Source of the DNA: a virus
Reading direction: 5' to 3' (one strand)
IMG/VR virus record: IMGVR_UViG_3300050134_000025
Location: 1-23,552 of that record
DNA length: 23,552 bases
The translations under genes and the position numbers were made by a program. The notes below the pieces were generated by a model. It was not told where the DNA came from. It was given only the letters and a program-made list of their open reading frames with translations, and made no database searches. This document shows, piece after piece, positions 1 to 8,404 of the stretch. The stretch's first letter is position 1. Each line of letters starts with the position of its first letter.

Positions 1-1
1 C

Positions 2-2062
2 CTTGGGTTCACAGGAACGGAAACGGCCAATGCCCTTGGCACGCTCACCGTATCGACTGGCAGCGTCACGAAGGCCGAGAGTGAGATGGCCCTCGCGGCG
101 GATCTCGCGCGCTACAAGCACATCTCACTCGCACAGGCGTCAGAAACGCTCGCCAAGGTAAACGCCGGCTCTACACGCGCACTTACACAACTCGGTATCC
201 AGTTGGATATCGGGTCAATGAAGCTCACTGCCGCGACCAAAGCGTCTGAAGCGTTGGAAAAGGCAAAGAAGAACCTGAAGATCGCTGAAGAAGGATTGGC
301 TGCCGCCGAGAAGAAGGGCGCCGAAGAACACGCCGCCGCTGTAGCTAAGGTGGAATCCGCCGAGTCTGCGTTGAAGGACGCGCAGACAACGCTCAAGAGC
401 GGCTCTGAAAGCCTCACAGGTGCCCAAGAACAACTGAAGACTGCGCAACGCGGTGTAACTGAAGCCGCAGAAAAACAGAAGCAGGCGATCAAGGAAGCCG
501 CCGCCGCTGTGAAATCTGCGGAAGAAGCTGCCCGGGAAGCGGCGGAGCAAGGCGCCAAGGGCATCGAAACCGCCAAGAATAACCTCAGCTCTCTCGAAAA
601 GGAACGAGCCGCTGAATCGAATGCCGCGACTATTAAGGAAATAGAAGCCAAAGAAAAGTCTCTTGAGGCTACACAGACGACAACGTCCGCAGCCGAACTA
701 GCAGCGCTCCAAGGAGAGAAGGCCCAACTCGAAGCAGTCGATAAGGGCATGGAAGCCCAAAAGAAGGAAGCCCAGCTACAGGAAGCACACAAGGGCATCA
801 TCGAAGCAGAAGCAACTGCCCACAAGAACAATAAAACGGCTATTGATGCCGTTCGTACAGCACAAGAAAAACTGGCGAAGGCACACAAGGAAGCGCTCGC
901 TAACAGTAAGGAAAACGTTACGGCCGCTAACGCTGTAACTACTGCGCAACGAGGTGTCGCCTCCGCGGAGGATCAGCTTAGTAAAGACCAACAAGCCGCA
1001 TCACAGGCGTCCGCGAACCTAGCGACTGCGCAGGCTGGTCTGTCTAAATCGTCAGCAGGTGTGGTTGCTGCCGAGCTCAAGCTGAAGGAGGCCCATGAAA
1101 AGGTCTCCGAATCAGAAAAAACACTACAAAAGGACCACGTAGCGACAGGTCAGGTTCTTGATGCGCTGAAGCAGAAGATCGGCGGCGCAGCCGAAGCGTT
1201 CGGGACTACGCTTCCCGGGCAGACAGATATTGCCAAGGCTAAGCTAGACGAAATTGCCGTCGTAATCGGTCAGCGACTTGACCCCGCCTTGCTGGCGCTG
1301 CTGGAGGCAAGTAAAGCCGTTGCTAGCGGGCTTGCTCCTGTGTGGCACGCATTCGTTCAGGGCGTCGAATGGGTAGGTCGCGCCGCTGCAAACCTGTACA
1401 TCGCGTGGGAGCAGAACTGGCACGGCATACGAACCGTTACCGAGACGGTACTTCACGTAATCAGCGACGCCATCAAAATCGCCTTGCAGTTGATTTACTT
1501 TGTGTGGGTTGGTCAATGGAAAGACTTGGCCTCGCTTGTCGTGAAAGTGTGGAGCGACATCGAAAGCACCGTCTCGAAGGGCGTCAACGCGGTCGTCAAG
1601 TTTGTCGAAGCACTCCCCGGGAAAGTATTGGGTGTACTCAAAGGCTTGGTCAGCGCATTCAAGAACCTCGGCTCGGAAATGATTCACGGGCTCGTTAGCG
1701 GAATCACAAGCGCGCCTGGAGCCATCGTCAAAGCCGTGGAAGGTTTGATCCCTGGAGGCTCGGCGATAGGCAAAGTAGCCGGCGCACTTGGGCTCGCGAC
1801 CGGCGGGATCGTCACGCAGCCCACGCTTGCCGTCATCGGGGAGAAGGAACCGGAGGCAGTGATCCCGCTGGGCAAGATCTCATCGCTTGGCCGTGAAGGT
1901 GTCTCATCTCTCCCGTCGACTACACCTTCAAGTGCTCCGAGTTCGGGTAACACTGCGCCGCTAATCGGGACGGTGAACATGATCTCACAGGCCAGCCCGC
2001 AGACGCTCGCCAAAGAACTGTACCTGCTGGCTCGACCGCTCCTACAAGGTGCGGGTACCTGA
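2..2062 (+). CDS. Tape measure protein, C-terminal part (cut by left edge)
   Basis: This is the C-terminal 686 residues of a tail tape measure protein, which sets tail length and lies inside the tail tube. The frame is open from base 2 with no stop, so the first in-frame ATG at 86 is internal and the true start is off the window. The N-terminal visible part carries a conserved tape-measure stretch (AGSTRALTQLGI). It is followed by about 300 residues of Ala/Lys/Glu-rich coiled coil, then long hydrophobic amphipathic helices (roughly bases 1250-1800). Near the end comes the hallmark GGIVTQPTLAVIGEKEPEAV followed by IPL. Position directly before distal-tail and hub genes fits the family. The large antisense frames over the coiled coil are codon-bias shadows. 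I am confident of the call; only the start is unknown. Confidence 0.93.
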   Translation, partial: LGFTGTETANALGTLTVSTGSVTKAESEMALAADLARYKHISLAQASETLAKVNAGSTRALTQLGIQLDIGSMKLTAATKASEALEKAKKNLKIAEEGLAAAEKKGAEEHAAAVAKVESAESALKDAQTTLKSGSESLTGAQEQLKTAQRGVTEAAEKQKQAIKEAAAAVKSAEEAAREAAEQGAKGIETAKNNLSSLEKERAAESNAATIKEIEAKEKSLEATQTTTSAAELAALQGEKAQLEAVDKGMEAQKKEAQLQEAHKGIIEAEATAHKNNKTAIDAVRTAQEKLAKAHKEALANSKENVTAANAVTTAQRGVASAEDQLSKDQQAASQASANLATAQAGLSKSSAGVVAAELKLKEAHEKVSESEKTLQKDHVATGQVLDALKQKIGGAAEAFGTTLPGQTDIAKAKLDEIAVVIGQRLDPALLALLEASKAVASGLAPVWHAFVQGVEWVGRAAANLYIAWEQNWHGIRTVTETVLHVISDAIKIALQLIYFVWVGQWKDLASLVVKVWSDIESTVSKGVNAVVKFVEALPGKVLGVLKGLVSAFKNLGSEMIHGLVSGITSAPGAIVKAVEGLIPGGSAIGKVAGALGLATGGIVTQPTLAVIGEKEPEAVIPLGKISSLGREGVSSLPSTTPSSAPSSGNTAPLIGTVNMISQASPQTLAKELYLLARPLLQGAGT

Positions 2063-2063
2063 C

Positions 2064-3125
2064 ATGTTCCCGCCGCCTTCAATCACACCTCCCGAACTGA
2101 ACGACTGGGAATTCTTTTACAATGGCCTGCGCTTCGGCGACGAAACACCGCTCGGTATTCTCAACATCGAGGGCTTGGATCTCGCGAACATTCGACACAG
2201 CAACGTCAATTGGCCGCGCGACCACGGCCAATCAAAAGGACTGGACCTGTACGCAGATAGAGCCATCCTCTTTGACCTGTGGATGAAAACGGACGGTACA
2301 TCGCTAGGCCACGAGCAGCTCGCCGTTGCCGCCGCAACGGTTGTGCTGCCTAACGAAGAACCTCCCCTGTGGTTCAAGCTTCCAGACTTCCCTGTGCTGT
2401 GTGTACTGTGCCGGCCGCTTAAGCGGCTAATGAAGTATGAAAGCGATTACGCAGCCGCAAGAATCGGTAAGCCTGAATTGAGCTTTTCTGCCGCCGACCC
2501 GCGGATTTACGGTGCAGGTGTCGAAACCCTGCTGTCACCGAACTACCCGGCGACGACGGTCACGATCGACAACGAAGGTAACACAGAGATGCGGCCGATC
2601 GCGGTGTTCACAGGGCCGCTCGCGCGACCGAAGATCGGCAACGACACGATCGCTGGCATGCCGTTCCTCGAATTCATAGATCCGCAGGCCGAAGAAGAAG
2701 AAGAAGAATTCCGCAAGAAATGGGAAGCGGAAGTTACCAAACTCACGGAAGAAATAGAAAAAGAATCGACAGGTAAAGTTGAAAAAGAACTCAAAGAAAA
2801 AGAACGTAAAGAAATCAAAGAAAAAGGTGAAAAAGAATCCAAAGAAAAACTAGAAAAACGTGAAAAAGAAGAACGCGAAGGCGAACGCCCAACCGTCAAA
2901 GCCGGCGATCAGATCCTTGTAGATCTAGGCACGCCTCACCTCGCGTTCTATTACCCCGGCGGGATCGCCAAAGACGAACCTGAAAACATCATGCAGTGGG
3001 TAACGTCAAGCTCTCGGTGGTGGGACGTGATCCCGGGTGAAAACGCCATCAAGTTCTCCTCGTTTGACACGAAAGCGACTGCAGGTACCGCTGAGTTGCA
3101 GTGGGCGTCGGCATACCAGCTATGA
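2064..3125 (+). CDS. Distal tail-like (Dit-like) minor tail protein with charged helical insert
   Basis: This minor tail protein of about 353 residues lies directly after the tape measure, the usual place of the distal tail protein joining tube to tip. Recognisable family features are an N-terminal beta-rich part (DWEFFYNGLRFGD, a central NWPRDHGQSKG loop) and a C-terminal strand pattern ending WWDVIPGENAIKF and then ELQWASAY, which resembles the usual C-terminal end of siphovirus distal tail proteins. Residues about 210-275 are an almost pure Glu/Lys/Arg helix dropped into the C-terminal beta domain between EFIDPQ and the next strand (GDQILVDL). I chose ATG 2064; an in-frame GTG at 2049 would overlap the tape measure by 14 bases, and the only SD-like AAGGTG lies at 2046-2051. 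The next gene overlaps by ATGA. The assignment rests on order and sequence style, not on a search. Confidence 0.75.
   Translation: MFPPPSITPPELNDWEFFYNGLRFGDETPLGILNIEGLDLANIRHSNVNWPRDHGQSKGLDLYADRAILFDLWMKTDGTSLGHEQLAVAAATVVLPNEEPPLWFKLPDFPVLCVLCRPLKRLMKYESDYAAARIGKPELSFSAADPRIYGAGVETLLSPNYPATTVTIDNEGNTEMRPIAVFTGPLARPKIGNDTIAGMPFLEFIDPQAEEEEEEFRKKWEAEVTKLTEEIEKESTGKVEKELKEKERKEIKEKGEKESKEKLEKREKEEREGERPTVKAGDQILVDLGTPHLAFYYPGGIAKDEPENIMQWVTSSSRWWDVIPGENAIKFSSFDTKATAGTAELQWASAYQL
2691..2888 (+). other. Glu/Lys-rich helical insert inside the Dit-like protein
   Basis: These 66 codons encode almost only Glu, Lys and Arg with a few Leu, Ile, Ser and Thr, and are predicted to be a long charged alpha helix or coiled coil. 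The DNA is nearly all purine on this strand (runs of GAA and AAA), unlike the mixed codon use on either side. It interrupts a beta-rich domain, so it most likely forms an extended hairpin or spike projecting from the tail tip. Slippage in the purine tract is a plausible origin. Confidence 0.7.
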
Positions 3126-4798
3126 CGATCGTCACCGTCCCCCCTGGCCTCGACCATCAGGTTACGTATAAATTCACTGACCTGTTCAAGTTCCGGACGA
3201 TCGCCGAGTTGCCCGCGAACAAGATGCAGTTCGCGAAAGTCCTCAACGGTGTCGGGCCGCACACGTGCTCGATCAACGTCGAGGACAAAGGGATACGTAA
3301 CGCCGACTGGGCTCGAGCAACCGCAGAAAATCGCTCGGCCCTGTGGATCGATGTCGACGGCGTTTTGGTGTACGGCGGCCGTAACATAGGTCGCACACAC
3401 TCGCTGAGCACCGGCATTCTTACGGTCACCGGTAGCGACGCTTGCGGGTACCTTGCACAACGCCTGCAGGCACAGGACTACACGGCGTACACGGATCCCG
3501 AAGGGCATCATTGGGCTACGATTCCCGGTGCGCCCGGCGTGCGGATCGCATACTACCTCCTCACACAGGCGCTGGCGAAGGAATTCTCAATACCGATCAA
3601 CGTAACGGCATCAGGGATTACACCTGAAGAATTCTGGATTACGCTCTCAATTCCGGAAGAGCAGGAGCAGACACTCGCATCGCTTCTGTCGCAGATACAG
3701 GGCATGGGCTATGACACAGGCATTGACTACGCCAACGACGTGTCGTACGTGAACGGACGGCCCACGACAACGATCACACTGTCCTACCCGCGCCGTGGTG
3801 TAGCAGGCTCGCGCAAATCGCTCGTCGTGGAGGCGTCGCAGATCCTTGATTGGGAATGGGACGGCGACGGCTCCGGGCAGGGCAACCGGATCGTGGAGCT
3901 CGCTGGCGCCACTGCATTCCGCACATACGCAGTCGTGTGGAAAAAAGCATGGGAAGAAGGCTACCCACTGCTCGAGCTGGTGCAGTCCCACTCAGCGCTC
4001 GCCCCTTCAGGCGTCGACTCGAAGGTGCTTGAAGCGTACGCGGCCGGCGACCTGTCGATGCTCGCATACCCGCTGACCGCCCCTGTGATCACGCTCCCGA
4101 TGTTCGGCACGCCATCTATTACAGAACTGAGCGTTGGCGAAGAGATTGAGCTACGCGTGCCTGTGGGTGCTGGTGATCTGCCGTCCAACAATCCTCTGTT
4201 CCCTGACGGACTTCAGTATTACTTTCGCATGGCGCGCATCGAAGGTGAAATCACTGACGAGGGCATACCGTTGATGAAACTCGCGCTGAACACGCCACCC
4301 GGCAGGTTCCCTGTGCCCCCGCCCGAACCAAGCAGCGGTAAACCTGTAGGTGGTGGAGGCAAATGGGAAGAAAAAGAAAAAGAACGCGAAGAAGAAGAAC
4401 ACGAAGAAGAAGAAGAAAAATTGTTGGGTACAGGTTCGTTTAGTTTCGTGTTTACTCGCCTCGAAGCTCCCGCTCCCGTGTTTTACAACGTGAATCTAAT
4501 CGGAGCCGAAGAAGGCGAAGAAGGTATCTTGATGGTTGAAGGCAGCATTAAAACTGAAGTGGAAGCGCCTCCTGAACGTGAAGGTGGTCAAGGTAAGTAC
4601 ACCGCACATTTGGCGACGCTTACACCGCTTCCGGAAGGCACCAAACGCCTCAAATTTACCATAACTTCAGGCCCGACGTCCGTAACCTTCGTCTATGACC
4701 CAGAAACTAATACCTTGAAAATGCCCGGTACAGGCGCGAAACCGTCAAAAGAATTGATCCCCTGCACCATTTCCGGTACCTACGAAGCGTTTGGCTGA
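3122..4798 (+). CDS. Baseplate hub-like minor tail protein with extra C-terminal domain
   Basis: This 558-residue tail-tip protein resembles the hub or tail-associated proteins that follow the distal tail gene in actinophages. The N-terminal 370 residues show the typical order: FTDLFKFRTIAELP, KVLNGVGPHTCSINVED, a DGVLVYGGRN strand, then a SLLSQIQGMGYDTGIDY helix-strand unit. Residues 414-433 are a short Glu/Lys tract following a Gly-rich hinge (VGGGGK). A separate C-terminal domain of about 120 residues, starting GTGSFSFVFTRLEAPAP, is beta-rich and unrecognised; it may bind a surface sugar or trimerise. ATG 3122 overlaps the previous stop as ATGA, which decides against the upstream GTG at 3101. 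The last base is shared with the next start (TGATG). Confidence 0.75.
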   Translation: MTIVTVPPGLDHQVTYKFTDLFKFRTIAELPANKMQFAKVLNGVGPHTCSINVEDKGIRNADWARATAENRSALWIDVDGVLVYGGRNIGRTHSLSTGILTVTGSDACGYLAQRLQAQDYTAYTDPEGHHWATIPGAPGVRIAYYLLTQALAKEFSIPINVTASGITPEEFWITLSIPEEQEQTLASLLSQIQGMGYDTGIDYANDVSYVNGRPTTTITLSYPRRGVAGSRKSLVVEASQILDWEWDGDGSGQGNRIVELAGATAFRTYAVVWKKAWEEGYPLLELVQSHSALAPSGVDSKVLEAYAAGDLSMLAYPLTAPVITLPMFGTPSITELSVGEEIELRVPVGAGDLPSNNPLFPDGLQYYFRMARIEGEITDEGIPLMKLALNTPPGRFPVPPPEPSSGKPVGGGGKWEEKEKEREEEEHEEEEEKLLGTGSFSFVFTRLEAPAPVFYNVNLIGAEEGEEGILMVEGSIKTEVEAPPEREGGQGKYTAHLATLTPLPEGTKRLKFTITSGPTSVTFVYDPETNTLKMPGTGAKPSKELIPCTISGTYEAFG

Positions 4799-5757
4799 TG
4801 CCTCCTTCTATACACCCACCCGCCATCCGAGACCTTGACAGGCTCGTCGGCAATACACGTAACGCGCTGACGCAGCTTACCGGCCGACAAGGCCTGGAAT
4901 CCGGCTCGGAAGGCAAAGAAGGAAAAGAAGGCCCCGAAGGTAAACCCGGCAAAGAAGGACCCGAAGGAGAAACAGGCGAACGTGGGGAACGGGGAGAACG
5001 CGGCGAAAAAGGAGAAAAAGGAGAAAAAGGGGAAAAAGGTGTCGAAGGAAAAGAAGGCCCCCCCGGTCCTGAAGGTAAATCATCCAGCCTGAGCATCACA
5101 TGGGCAGCGGCGACTGAAGTTACCCTCAGCGAAGAACACGAACCATCAAGCACAGACGCAACTGAGGTGGTAGTCACTGCTGTTGGGGGCGCATCTCCAG
5201 CGTTGCTGGAGATCCTTGCAGAAGGCAAAGTCATCGCGAAACTATCGGTTGGGCTCGTTGAAGACAGTACCGAGCCCGTCTCCTTCATTCTCAGCGCGAA
5301 AAAGAAGTGGGAAGCGAAAGTAGTTGAAGGGACTGGAGTCAAAGTCTTCGCGGCCTACGGAACGATTACAGGTGGGGGTGGCGGTGGGGGCGGCGAACTG
5401 GAATGGTTCGACGTCGAAGAACTAAACTCGGCGATCAAGCCCGTCGGGTATCGCCTGCCAGCATACTCCAACAAACTTCAGTATGCGATCGGCAGCGATG
5501 GGCTAGTGTATTTCGCTGGCGTATGTGAAATACACGAAGGTAGCGTGGGAGAACTAACAAAAGTATGGAAAATACCTTTGTCAGCGGCCCCTAAAAAGCA
5601 ACGTGTGATTTTGGGGATTGCCATCGAATCAGGCGGCGTCGTCAACTTCTACCTAGAAGTCCTGCCCAGCGGTGTAGTACAGACAGGCATCATTCCCCTG
5701 AGCGAAGGCAAATTCGTGACGTTCGATAACAGCTACTTCCCGAGAAACGCGGAATGA
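4798..5757 (+). CDS. Collagen-like tail fibre protein
   Basis: This 319-residue protein is probably a trimeric fibre at the tail tip. Residues 1-32 form a short helical N-terminus (RDLDRLVGNTRNALTQL) that may anchor to the hub. Residues 36-95 are an uninterrupted Gly-X-Y collagen run of about 20 triplets, mostly GEK, GER, GKE and GPE. X and Y are largely charged rather than proline, so the triple helix would be stabilised by salt bridges. A beta domain follows to about residue 185, then an eight-glycine hinge, then a C-terminal domain beginning ELEWFDVEEL and containing YAIGSDGLVYFAGVCEI, probably the receptor-binding or trimerisation head. It starts at the TGATG junction with the hub gene. 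Collagen-like fibres are common in phages of Gram-positives; the heads are unrecognised. Confidence 0.82.
   Translation: MPPSIHPPAIRDLDRLVGNTRNALTQLTGRQGLESGSEGKEGKEGPEGKPGKEGPEGETGERGERGERGEKGEKGEKGEKGVEGKEGPPGPEGKSSSLSITWAAATEVTLSEEHEPSSTDATEVVVTAVGGASPALLEILAEGKVIAKLSVGLVEDSTEPVSFILSAKKKWEAKVVEGTGVKVFAAYGTITGGGGGGGGELEWFDVEELNSAIKPVGYRLPAYSNKLQYAIGSDGLVYFAGVCEIHEGSVGELTKVWKIPLSAAPKKQRVILGIAIESGGVVNFYLEVLPSGVVQTGIIPLSEGKFVTFDNSYFPRNAE
4903..5082 (+). repeat. Collagen-type Gly-X-Y repeat tract
   Basis: The 60 codons have Gly at every third residue without a break. The most repetitive stretch, around 4975-5040, consists of tandem 9-base units coding GER and GEK. The strand is strongly purine-rich, like the charged tracts in the two preceding genes. 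Confidence 0.9.
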
Positions 5758-5764
5758 GGGGCAC

Positions 5765-6454
5765 ATGAACTTTGTCGGTCCGCAAACACCTAAACAACCT
5801 CTGCGCGCGTACGCAGGTGCAACCTTCAGCGTACTCGCGCGCTTGTGGCTAGACGAAGAGCACACCGAACCGTTCTCACTTGTCGGTTGGACGGTAAAGT
5901 TCCCGATCGAAGGTCTGCGGACCCTGGTCGAAGGTATGGGCTTGAATATCTCAGCGGTGGAGGGTGAAATACGAGTCACCCTAAGCGATGCAGAAACGCT
6001 CGACGCAGCGAACCGCAGCAACCGATCCTTCCCGTACCTGCTGTCCATCGAAAAAGAAGGCGAGACCTTCTACCTGCTGTCCGGGCCGTTTGTGTTTGCT
6101 CAAACCAACAGTGCACAAGGCACGGCTGTCGGCGAAGTGGATATCGCCGTCATCGACCCGGCAGCGATCAACCTCGTGATCGAGGAGGGCGCGCCGGGCA
6201 AAGAAGGTCCTCCGGGCCCCGAAGGACCGCCTGGTAAAGAAGGCCCTGCCGGGTCGGGGGATCTTCATTACACATTCACACAAGGCTCACCGTCAGCGCT
6301 GTGGACGATCAAACACGGTCTCGGCAAGAACCCGTCTGTGACTGTGTTGGACACGGCGGGGGATGAAGTAGAGGGTATTACCGAATACCTAGGTCTTGAC
6401 GAACTGACGATCACCTTTAGCGCGCCGTTCAGCGGCGAGGCATATCTCAACTAG
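5765..6454 (+). CDS. Tail fibre with baseplate-type N-terminus and short collagen stretch
   Basis: This 229-residue protein has three modules. Residues 1-135 look like the upper-baseplate/fibre N-terminal domain of phages of Gram-positives (GATFSVLARLWLDEEHTEPF, then VTLSDAETLDA and a PYLLSIEKEGETFYLLSGPF strand pair). Residues 142-163 are a short perfect Gly-X-Y stretch, richer in proline than that of the preceding fibre. Residues 166-229 form a small C-terminal domain found on many tail fibres, with WTIKHGLGKNPSVTVLD and a final FSAPFSGEAYLN. The following two genes end in a similar His-x-Leu module. The SD-like GAGGGG sits just before the ATG. It probably acts in adsorption; the exact ligand is not visible. 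Confidence 0.72.
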   Translation: MNFVGPQTPKQPLRAYAGATFSVLARLWLDEEHTEPFSLVGWTVKFPIEGLRTLVEGMGLNISAVEGEIRVTLSDAETLDAANRSNRSFPYLLSIEKEGETFYLLSGPFVFAQTNSAQGTAVGEVDIAVIDPAAINLVIEEGAPGKEGPPGPEGPPGKEGPAGSGDLHYTFTQGSPSALWTIKHGLGKNPSVTVLDTAGDEVEGITEYLGLDELTITFSAPFSGEAYLN

Positions 6455-6468
6455 AACGGAGCGATAAA

Positions 6469-7590
6469 ATGGCCGCTGGTATCCGCAAGTTTGGGTCAAA
6501 GATCGACCTGACCAAGAATGAACTGCTGAACGCAGTTATACAAAACCTAGCGTCGGCGCCGAGCTCGCCCAAAGAAGGGCAGATTTACTTCGATACGACG
6601 AAACACCAATTCGGTTACTACAACGGCACCGAATTTATCTACGGCTCCGCCTACACGCTTCCCGAAGCCACTGAAACGGTACTCGGCGGCGTCAAGCTGG
6701 CCGGTGATCTGAAAGGCGGAACGGGCGCAGCTCCGCAAGTTACCAACCTGCACCTTGAAGGCAACACGGCGATCAACCACAAGCTCACGTCTGTAAGCCT
6801 ACCGACCGAAGCCAAAGACGCCGCCAACAAGGAATACGTCGACAGCAAGGTCAATGGGCTCTCGTGGAAGAACCCCGTCCTTGCAGCAACGACAGCGAAC
6901 CTCTCAGTCACTGCGGCCGGCGAAGAACTCGAATCCACAGCCAACGAAGAACTTGAAATTGACGGCCAAAAACCCGGTGTTGGCAAGCGCGTGTTGGTGT
7001 GGAAACAAACGGAATCCAAGAACAACGGCATCTACGAAGTCGTAGCTACGGGTTCGGGCGCCGCGAAGTACAAACTCAAACGAACCGCGGACGCCAACAC
7101 TACTGTAGAGCTACAAGATGCCGCCGTCTTCGCTGAAAAAGGTACCGCGAACGAAGGTCTTGAGTTCGTACAAACCGCAACTGTGACCACCGTTGGCACG
7201 ACTGCACAGACGTGGGTGAACTTCCAGAGCGGTTTGTCGGTCACTGGAGAATCTCCATACACCGAACGCACTGGAAGCAAAATCAAAATCGTACCTGTGA
7301 CTGCGACGCAGCCCGTGGTACCAGCAGAAGGTGCGACCTCAGCAGCGATCACAGGTGTCGCACGTGTCAAGAACTACGCGATTCAGCTCAAAGCCGGCGT
7401 GACAGAACTAGAAATCGAACACAGCCTGGAAAATTACATGGTTCGTGTTCAGGCGTATGAAAGCAGCGCAGAAAAACCTGCGGCGCCGATCGAACTTGCA
7501 TGGGAACCTAACGGCGCTAACAAAGTCAAGATCACTTGGCCTGAAGCTCCCGCGGCGAAAACCATTTACTTCATCGCGATTGTAGGCTGA
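6469..7590 (+). CDS. Modular tail fibre protein
   Basis: This 373-residue protein has the layout of a common phage tail fibre family. The N-terminus holds PKEGQIYFDTTKHQFGYYNG, the short strand unit seen in many fibre proteins. A segment around residues 120-260 matches the family pattern DAANKEYVDSKVNGLSWK, PGVGKRVLVWKQTESKNNGI, a tract of TADANTTVELQDAAVFAEKG and an ending AQTWVNFQSG. This block occurs widely in phage and prophage fibres and probably forms a repeated beta structure. The last 65 residues (LEIEHSLENYMVRVQAYE to FIAIVG) are another copy of the small C-terminal module that also ends the genes before and after. The ATG follows an SD-like GGAGCG. It lies in the adsorption cluster and is likely a virion component. 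Confidence 0.78.
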   Translation: MAAGIRKFGSKIDLTKNELLNAVIQNLASAPSSPKEGQIYFDTTKHQFGYYNGTEFIYGSAYTLPEATETVLGGVKLAGDLKGGTGAAPQVTNLHLEGNTAINHKLTSVSLPTEAKDAANKEYVDSKVNGLSWKNPVLAATTANLSVTAAGEELESTANEELEIDGQKPGVGKRVLVWKQTESKNNGIYEVVATGSGAAKYKLKRTADANTTVELQDAAVFAEKGTANEGLEFVQTATVTTVGTTAQTWVNFQSGLSVTGESPYTERTGSKIKIVPVTATQPVVPAEGATSAAITGVARVKNYAIQLKAGVTELEIEHSLENYMVRVQAYESSAEKPAAPIELAWEPNGANKVKITWPEAPAAKTIYFIAIVG

Positions 7591-7594
7591 CACC

Positions 7595-8392
7595 GTGGCC
7601 GTACAAACACGTACAGTTGAGTATAAGCCAAAGTTTGCTGCAGGGCTGCAGATACCCAGTGGTGCCAGTACATCCAAGGTGCTCGTCTCGGACGGGGAAG
7701 GTAACGGTACCTGGGCCGAAGTCACCGAAGCGCGAATCGCCAACGAAGCGATCTCCACAAGCAAGCTCAAAGAAAATGCCGTCACCGAAGGAAAGCTCGC
7801 AGCGGCATCGGTTGGCACGGCGGTGCTCAAGAAAGAAGCGGTCTCTCCGGAAAAGATCGAAAAAGAAGCGGTCACCGCAGAAAAGATTGCTGCGTCGGCA
7901 GTAACCGAAACCAAGCTGGCTACAAGTGCAGTAACCGAAGCCAAGATCAAAAGCGGTGCCGTATCCACGGAAAAGATTGCCACCGAAGCAGTTAATGCAG
8001 AAAAGATCAAAAACGGAACTATTACAGGAGAAAAGCTCGCAGTGGGCGCAGTCCTCGCCGAAAAGATCAAAAATGAAGCGGTCACGGCAGAAAAGGTCAA
8101 ACCTGCTACCGCACCCGCCGCACCAACCAAAGAAAACGAAGTCACTCTCGGAACAGCGGGTGTTGCCCGCAAGTTCGTTGCGGCGATCGAGGGCAACGCT
8201 GTCGAAACCAAATTCAAAATCAAACATGGCCTTGAAACGAAATTCTTGGTATCCACGATCGTGACAGCGACTTTTGAAGAGCCCGTCACGATGCTCGCTA
8301 CGGTTACAGCGATTAGCGCTTCGGAAGTAGAAGTTGTGTTCACGGTTGCGCCGGGTAAAGGAACCATCAACTATGTCGTCCTAGTCGGCTAG
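7595..8392 (+). CDS. Decapeptide-repeat tail fibre protein
   Basis: This 265-residue protein starts at GTG 7595, four bases after the previous stop; no good SD is visible. Residues 1-41 are an N-terminal cap (VEYKPKFAAGLQIPSGA, a DGEGNGTW turn). Residues 42-171 are thirteen exact-length ten-residue repeats of consensus A-V-T-x-x-K-I-x-x-x, such as AVTAEKIAAS and AVSTEKIATE. A linker follows (PATAPAAPTKENEVTLG), then the C-terminal module FKIKHGLETKFLVSTIV to YVVLVG, related in layout to the C-termini of the two upstream fibres. The regular repeat suggests a rod made by a repetitive trimeric fold. A 320-codon antisense frame over this gene is a shadow caused by the repeated codons. Confidence 0.75.
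   Translation: MAVQTRTVEYKPKFAAGLQIPSGASTSKVLVSDGEGNGTWAEVTEARIANEAISTSKLKENAVTEGKLAAASVGTAVLKKEAVSPEKIEKEAVTAEKIAASAVTETKLATSAVTEAKIKSGAVSTEKIATEAVNAEKIKNGTITGEKLAVGAVLAEKIKNEAVTAEKVKPATAPAAPTKENEVTLGTAGVARKFVAAIEGNAVETKFKIKHGLETKFLVSTIVTATFEEPVTMLATVTAISASEVEVVFTVAPGKGTINYVVLVG
7718..8107 (+). repeat. Thirteen tandem 30-bp units encoding decapeptides
   Basis: The units keep a 30-base period with no insertion or deletion. Protein identity is highest at the Ala-Val-Thr and Lys-Ile positions. DNA identity is partial, so the array has diverged after duplication, and repeat length rather than base sequence is what is conserved. Confidence 0.85.
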
Positions 8393-8404
8393 AAAGGAAG
8401 CAGC

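Noticed and set aside
112-888. 258-codon minus-strand open frame opposite the tape measure
   Set aside because: It is Ser/Ala/Phe-rich low-complexity sequence mirrored from the coiled-coil codons (GCC, GAA, AAG) and lies wholly inside a convincing gene.
4877-5342. Minus-strand Pro/Ser-rich open frames opposite the collagen tract
   Set aside because: They are antisense reads of Gly-X-Y codons, with no SD and no independent domain.
7718-8107. Tandem 30-base repeat considered as a CRISPR array
   Set aside because: There are no unique spacers between units, the reading frame is kept throughout, and the repeat is coding.
7408-8370. 320-codon minus-strand open frame opposite the decapeptide-repeat fibre
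   Set aside because: The repeated 30-base units keep the opposite frame free of stops. The product is low-complexity, has no SD, and opposes a clear fibre gene.
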